This document shows, piece by piece, positions 61,169-64,000 of a stretch of DNA of 64,000 nt. Made by a program: the position numbers and the translations under genes. The notes beneath the pieces are model-generated. The model made no database searches and had not been told where the DNA came from. It saw only the letters and a list, made by a program, of their open reading frames with translations. The DNA lies in the NCBI RefSeq assembly GCF_900105685.1, contig NZ_LT629781.1, positions 2,666,001 through 2,730,000 on the forward strand, written 5' to 3'. Origin of the DNA: Verrucomicrobium sp. GAS474. Lineage in GTDB: Bacteria; Verrucomicrobiota; Verrucomicrobiia; Methylacidiphilales; GAS474. Numbering within the stretch: position 1 is the first letter of the stretch; each line of letters opens with the position of its first letter.

Positions 61169-61819
61169 ATGCGGGTGGAGTCTTTCAAGCACACCCTGCA
61201 AGCCGGGGTGGAAACCTTAAAGCTGATGTTCCTCCTCAGCGGAGGTGGGGCTGTCGCGCTTCTGGCCTTTTGTGGCAGCAAGTCTCTCGATGGCGTTCCC
61301 CTTCCTGATCTTGGAACGGCCCTTACCCTGTACGTATCTGCTGCATTCTTAGCTGTTGTTGGCCTAGGGGGAACGTATTGGGCACAGGGCAAGTACACTT
61401 ACGCCATGGCTCATGCCGACTGGGCAAAGGAGGAGATGGCCAAAGGCGAAAATGCGATCAAGGAGGCGAAGGCCAAGGGGGAGAACTACGAAGAGTCATT
61501 GGAGGGCCGGACCAGAAAAATCTATATTTCTCAACGCATGGACGATGAGGTCCGCCTTAATAGAGATGGGAGAAATCGGACCATCGCAGTTGTCACCCTA
61601 ACGCTTGTCGCTTGGGCGCTCTTCGCTTTGGGAACAGGTTCGGCATACAGAGCATTTACCTCGATGTCCCCTCATGCCGCTGCCGTAGACAAAAAGGTCG
61701 ATTGTCAATGCAAGGAGGTCGCATTGCCGTCCTCTGTCACGGTGAATGTTAATGAGTCGACGCCGGTGCCGCCCATCGTTCCTCCCCCTGCGGCAACACC
61801 TCACGCCCCTGCCAAGTAG
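61169..61819 (+). CDS. Hypothetical membrane protein (216 aa)
   Basis: This protein has about three hydrophobic segments (LMFLLSGGGAVALLAF, LTLYVSAAFLAVVGLGGTYW, TIAVVTLTLVAWALFALGTG) separated by a charged helical loop (AKEEMAKGENAIKEAKAKGENYEES). A Cys-containing and Pro-rich C-terminal tail follows (VDCQCKEV, PPIVPPPAATPH). The start MRVESFKH at 61169 follows a short upstream frame. No known family. It is one of several membrane proteins with Pro-rich tails in this block. Confidence 0.68.
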   Translation: MRVESFKHTLQAGVETLKLMFLLSGGGAVALLAFCGSKSLDGVPLPDLGTALTLYVSAAFLAVVGLGGTYWAQGKYTYAMAHADWAKEEMAKGENAIKEAKAKGENYEESLEGRTRKIYISQRMDDEVRLNRDGRNRTIAVVTLTLVAWALFALGTGSAYRAFTSMSPHAAAVDKKVDCQCKEVALPSSVTVNVNESTPVPPIVPPPAATPHAPAK

Positions 61820-61888
61820 CTATCGCGTTTCCTAAAGGATTGGCTGACTTAGGGTGCCGCCGGGAGCTTGGCCGACCAGGGCGTCCAA

Positions 61889-62116
61889 CTAGAACGACAT
61901 CAAGTCGTCCCAACTCACGCCCAGCCCCTTCCGCAAAGCCTTGGCGATGGCGACCGAGGGCAACCGCATCCCGAGTTCCACTTGCCGGACGTAGACAGCG
62001 GACATGTCCGCTCGTTCGGCTAGGCCCTCCTGCGTCAGGCCCGCACCGGCCCGGAGCCTTTTCAGGTTCCTTCCAAATTTGGTTGCTTGCTGGCGTCGCT
62101 CGGCGGGCGTGGACAC
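61889..62116 (-). CDS. XRE-family helix-turn-helix regulator
   Basis: This is a 75-residue Cro/CI-type DNA-binding protein. The HTH is LKRLRAGAGLTQEGLAERADMSAVYVRQVELGMRLPSV (in pieces), followed by AIAKALRKGLGVSWDDLM. It has no other domain. It is the only minus-strand gene between two plus-strand membrane-protein genes, the usual position of a regulator of a mobile element. Confidence 0.9.
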   Translation of the reverse strand: MSTPAERRQQATKFGRNLKRLRAGAGLTQEGLAERADMSAVYVRQVELGMRLPSVAIAKALRKGLGVSWDDLMSF

Positions 62117-62211
62117 CTGTTCAGGTTGAGCATTTCCTTATTTCAGAACAGATGCAGGTGCTTCTGTTTTGACTCGACGTGGTACCTGCCGGGAGGTAGT
62201 CCAAGTGCCGC

Positions 62212-62730
62212 ATGGAACTTTTAAACGGCTTGTTCATTGGCGGCTTCATTTTCCTTACCTACGTCGAATGGGTCTTGGTGAAGGATCTTCGGGAGGTGGG
62301 ACGGGAGAAGTACGGGTGGGTGCCAATCACCCTCGTGAAGGCTGTGCTATTGCATCTGGTGACTGTCGTCACTTTCTTCGGTTTAGCCTTCCTTTCTGGC
62401 CTTGCTCGTCTTCCCGACTCAGCTTGGACTATACCCGTCATATCAATTATCGCTGTGGCGGCGATGCCGTTGACGATGCTGTGGTGGGCGTTAAAAAAAA
62501 CGAATGACTGGATGTTTTCTGCCAAATCCGCGCTCGCCATTTTGCTTATCCTGCCCGCTATCCTTGGCCTGATCATCGGTGTGTGTGTCAGCTTCGGCTT
62601 CTTGTTGAAATTCCTCGGCCTTGGCCGTGCGGCTGCTCCACCGAGCGGCGGAAACGGCGGCAATGCCGGACTCCCTATTGTGCAACCCCCTCCCAACTAC
62701 TACGATGCGAACGGTAATCCCGTTCACTAG
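62212..62730 (+). CDS. Hypothetical membrane protein (172 aa)
   Basis: This protein has about four hydrophobic helices (LFIGGFIFLTYVEWVLV; LLHLVTVVTFFGLAFLSGLA; TIPVISIIAVAAMPLTMLWW; ALAILLILPAILGLIIGVCV). A Gly/Pro/Asn-rich tail follows (PPSGGNGGNAGL, PPPNYYDANGNPVH). It starts MELLNGLFIG. The second copy of the structured motif begins at its TAG. No known family. Confidence 0.68.
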   Translation: MELLNGLFIGGFIFLTYVEWVLVKDLREVGREKYGWVPITLVKAVLLHLVTVVTFFGLAFLSGLARLPDSAWTIPVISIIAVAAMPLTMLWWALKKTNDWMFSAKSALAILLILPAILGLIIGVCVSFGFLLKFLGLGRAAAPPSGGNGGNAGLPIVQPPPNYYDANGNPVH

Positions 62731-62817
62731 GTGTGACCGCCCCTAACGCCACCCTCTTTCCCCTACCGGGGGGTGGCTTACCGGGGCTTCGCGGGCTCTG
62801 GCTCCCGCGATCACCCA
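62731..62817 (+). ncRNA. Conserved structured element, copy 2 (two stems)
   Basis: Stem 1 is GCCACCC...GGGTGGC (62748-62777) enclosing CCCCTACCGGGG. The same linker TTACCGGGGC follows. Stem 2 is TCGCGGG...CCCGCGA (62789-62810) around CTCTGGCT, then TCA. Compared with copy 1, paired bases change together (T-A to C-G in stem 1; CGCC to GGG in stem 2). Confidence 0.55.
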
Positions 62818-62819
62818 AA

Positions 62820-62852
62820 CAAAAACCCCCGGCCACTCGGCCGGGGGCGTGT
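62820..62852 (-). terminator. Rho-independent terminator of the 62863-63255 gene
   Basis: AAAAACCCCCGGCC-ACTC-GGCCGGGGG is a perfect stem with a T-run on the minus strand, just beyond the stop of the minus-strand membrane protein gene. Confidence 0.85.
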
Positions 62853-62862
62853 GTCAGCGGAT

Positions 62863-63255
62863 TTAGTTCCGCCCGACCTCAAGCGAGGTCGGCCAGAGCG
62901 AAACTCGCTTCCCGCAGATGGTCTTCCGCTTCGGCTTCGATGCCGAGGCATGGTCGGCTAGGATCGCCGCCCGCACCTCCATCGCCGCCCCGTGCGACGG
63001 GGCCGGTGACGGGGCCGTCGGCGGGGTGCCTCCGTCGCCTCCATTGTCCCCGCCGGTCGCCTCGGGAGGCGTCAGGAGCCGCTGCCAAAGAGGCTGTTGG
63101 ATCACGATGAAGACCGCCGCGAACCAAGGCCCAAAGGCCATGACCGCCCAATGGTGGGAGAGGGTGCCCCATGCGACCATCCCTATGGCTGCGAGGGATA
63201 GGTATACGATCTCACGTTTACAATTTTTCCGAATCTGACTATCGGTTAGTTTCAT
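62863..63255 (-). CDS. Hypothetical membrane protein (130 aa)
   Basis: This protein has a basic start (MKLTDSQIRKNCKRE), two hydrophobic segments (IVYLSLAAIGMVAWGTL and WAVMAFGPWFAAVFIVI) and a Gly/Pro-rich then basic soluble tail (GGDNGGDGGTPPTAPSP; KPKRKTICGKR). No known family. It follows the edge gene on the same strand (79-base gap) and ends at a strong terminator, so the two probably form one unit. Confidence 0.65.
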   Translation of the reverse strand: MKLTDSQIRKNCKREIVYLSLAAIGMVAWGTLSHHWAVMAFGPWFAAVFIVIQQPLWQRLLTPPEATGGDNGGDGGTPPTAPSPAPSHGAAMEVRAAILADHASASKPKRKTICGKRVSLWPTSLEVGRN

Positions 63256-63334
63256 AGTTGTTCCTTTCTTTTTTTCTCACGCAGCCCCTCCGCGCCACAG
63301 CGCCAGACGGCACCGTGTGGGATGGGAAATTGGG

Positions 63335-64000
63335 TTAGTCGGTCTGGCGGCGGGCCGGATTCCGAGGGGGCGGATTGAACCCCGCCGAGGGCGTCGTCTG
63401 CCCCGTGGTGGAGCCGTCGGAATGGCGACGGCCATGCTCTCCGGCCCCGCTCGACGGCGTGGAGCCGCCGCCGCCGGAGTGACCTCCAGTCAGCCAGCTT
63501 CCCGCCGTGGACGGCCCCGAGGTGCCGCCCGCCCCGGAGGCTTTTCCCGCATACCAATCGCCGAGGGCGAGGCCGCCAGTGACGAGGACGGCGGCGACCG
63601 TCGGAATCGAGGTCAACGCCAAAATCCAGATGTAAAGCGATTGATCGACCCCCGCAATCCACGACGTGAGGGAGAAGACCGAGGTGCTTCCGGTGGATGC
63701 CGTTGCCGTCAGACTATTCAACGCGGCGGTCGCTAAATAGACCGCCAGCACAGCGGCCACCGTCTGACTCAGGACGACGACGACGATGCCCTTGATGATC
63801 GTGACGGGCGACCCGAAGAGGCCAGCCGACGCCAACCAGATTGCTCCGGAGGCACAGCTAAGTGGGATCATCCAGACCCCCACAACGATATATCCAAGGG
63901 TCCCGTTTAGAGCGATTTGCAGGAGATTATTCTCTTTGCCCATCGACGGCTGAGGCAGCCAGCGCATTGCCTGTGAGACCTCGAGGACCATGTTTTGGCC
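63335..64000 (-). CDS. Polytopic membrane protein with Gly/Ser-rich tail (may extend past the window)
   Basis: At least 219 residues from ATG 63991 are read, and the frame is still open at the window edge. About four hydrophobic helices (LGYIVVGVWMIPLSCASGAIWLA, IIKGIVVVVLSQTVAAVLAVYLA, LYIWILALTSIPTVAAVLVTGGLAL) precede a low-complexity C-terminus (SGAGGTSGPSTAGSW; GGHSGGGGSTPSSGAG). The layout (polytopic, then Gly/Ser tail) recalls VirB6/TrbL conjugation proteins, but no sequence signature was recognised, so this is only a suggestion. Confidence 0.6.
   Translation of the reverse strand, partial: GQNMVLEVSQAMRWLPQPSMGKENNLLQIALNGTLGYIVVGVWMIPLSCASGAIWLASAGLFGSPVTIIKGIVVVVLSQTVAAVLAVYLATAALNSLTATASTGSTSVFSLTSWIAGVDQSLYIWILALTSIPTVAAVLVTGGLALGDWYAGKASGAGGTSGPSTAGSWLTGGHSGGGGSTPSSGAGEHGRRHSDGSTTGQTTPSAGFNPPPRNPARRQTD

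Noticed and set aside
60990-62817. attC sites of an integron array
   Set aside because: The elements follow stop codons and fold, but the attC core boxes RYYYAAC and GTTRRRY are not present in the expected mirrored positions, and no integron integrase was seen.

Overview
The window is about 64 kb of GC-rich, densely coded bacterial chromosome. It is mostly housekeeping genes, with two accessory patches. The organism is a diderm: LptB for LPS export, an AsmA-like protein, a TpsB outer-membrane transporter and lipoprotein signals are all present. The best guess is Verrucomicrobiota or a close PVC relative. The supporting signs are the divergent short omega subunit, the DUF5069 domain, the large secreted coiled-coil/TPR protein and the many short secreted Pro-rich lipoproteins. 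This placement is an inference from gene style, not a database result.

Layout. 1-9.6 kb: the purK 3' end, nrdR followed by an ATP-cone-like protein, VOC and HIT proteins, PIN-PhoH, a cyclophilin, a CheY-like receiver, an operon of MoeB-rhodanese, actinobacterial-type ClpS and a DUF2017-like protein, then RNase D. 9.6-18.5 kb: glycogen phosphorylase with a membrane partner, rpoZ, smpB, comEC, nitroreductase, rhodanese-DUF5069 and a DEDD exonuclease. 18.7-24.8 kb: one minus-strand run, YciI - ABC-F - lptB - prmA - uvrD-like helicase. 25-35.8 kb: a lipoprotein, a DUF883-like protein, a Tat-exported Gfo/Idh/MocA protein, tRNA-Glu and tRNA-Gln, a formate/oxalate-type cluster (fdhD, YdeP-like oxidoreductase, OFA transporter and a 40-residue partner), a secreted glycoside-hydrolase-like protein and a ROK glucokinase. 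35.9-44.7 kb: an accessory patch with a flavin reductase, a tpsA-tpsB two-partner secretion locus, a broken second copy of the flavin reductase and a lower-GC tail-fibre/LamG protein. 44.7-60.2 kb: secreted beta-propeller proteins, a cytochrome c-PQQ dehydrogenase fusion, tRNA-Asp, a sigma factor overlapping apt, rsmD overlapping an AsmA-like gene, a lipid kinase, two histidine kinases, a coiled-coil/TPR gene split by an in-frame amber codon, and purH. 60.3-64 kb: tRNA-Ala and tRNA-Thr, then a lower-GC block of unknown membrane proteins and one XRE regulator that looks like the edge of an integrated element.

The most interesting signals are not in the named genes. They are (i) a structured element seen twice in the right-hand block, directly after stop codons, with two stems that change in a compensatory way; (ii) two families of palindromic intergenic repeats (about 613-739 and 4752-5021; 13.4-13.96 and 18.5-18.67 kb); (iii) the two-partner secretion locus bracketed by roughly 470-bp direct repeats of flavin reductase sequence; (iv) the in-frame TAG that divides the coiled-coil/TPR gene; and (v) an ATP-cone-like protein directly behind nrdR. 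No CRISPR array, recognisable transposase or integrase, or rRNA gene was seen.
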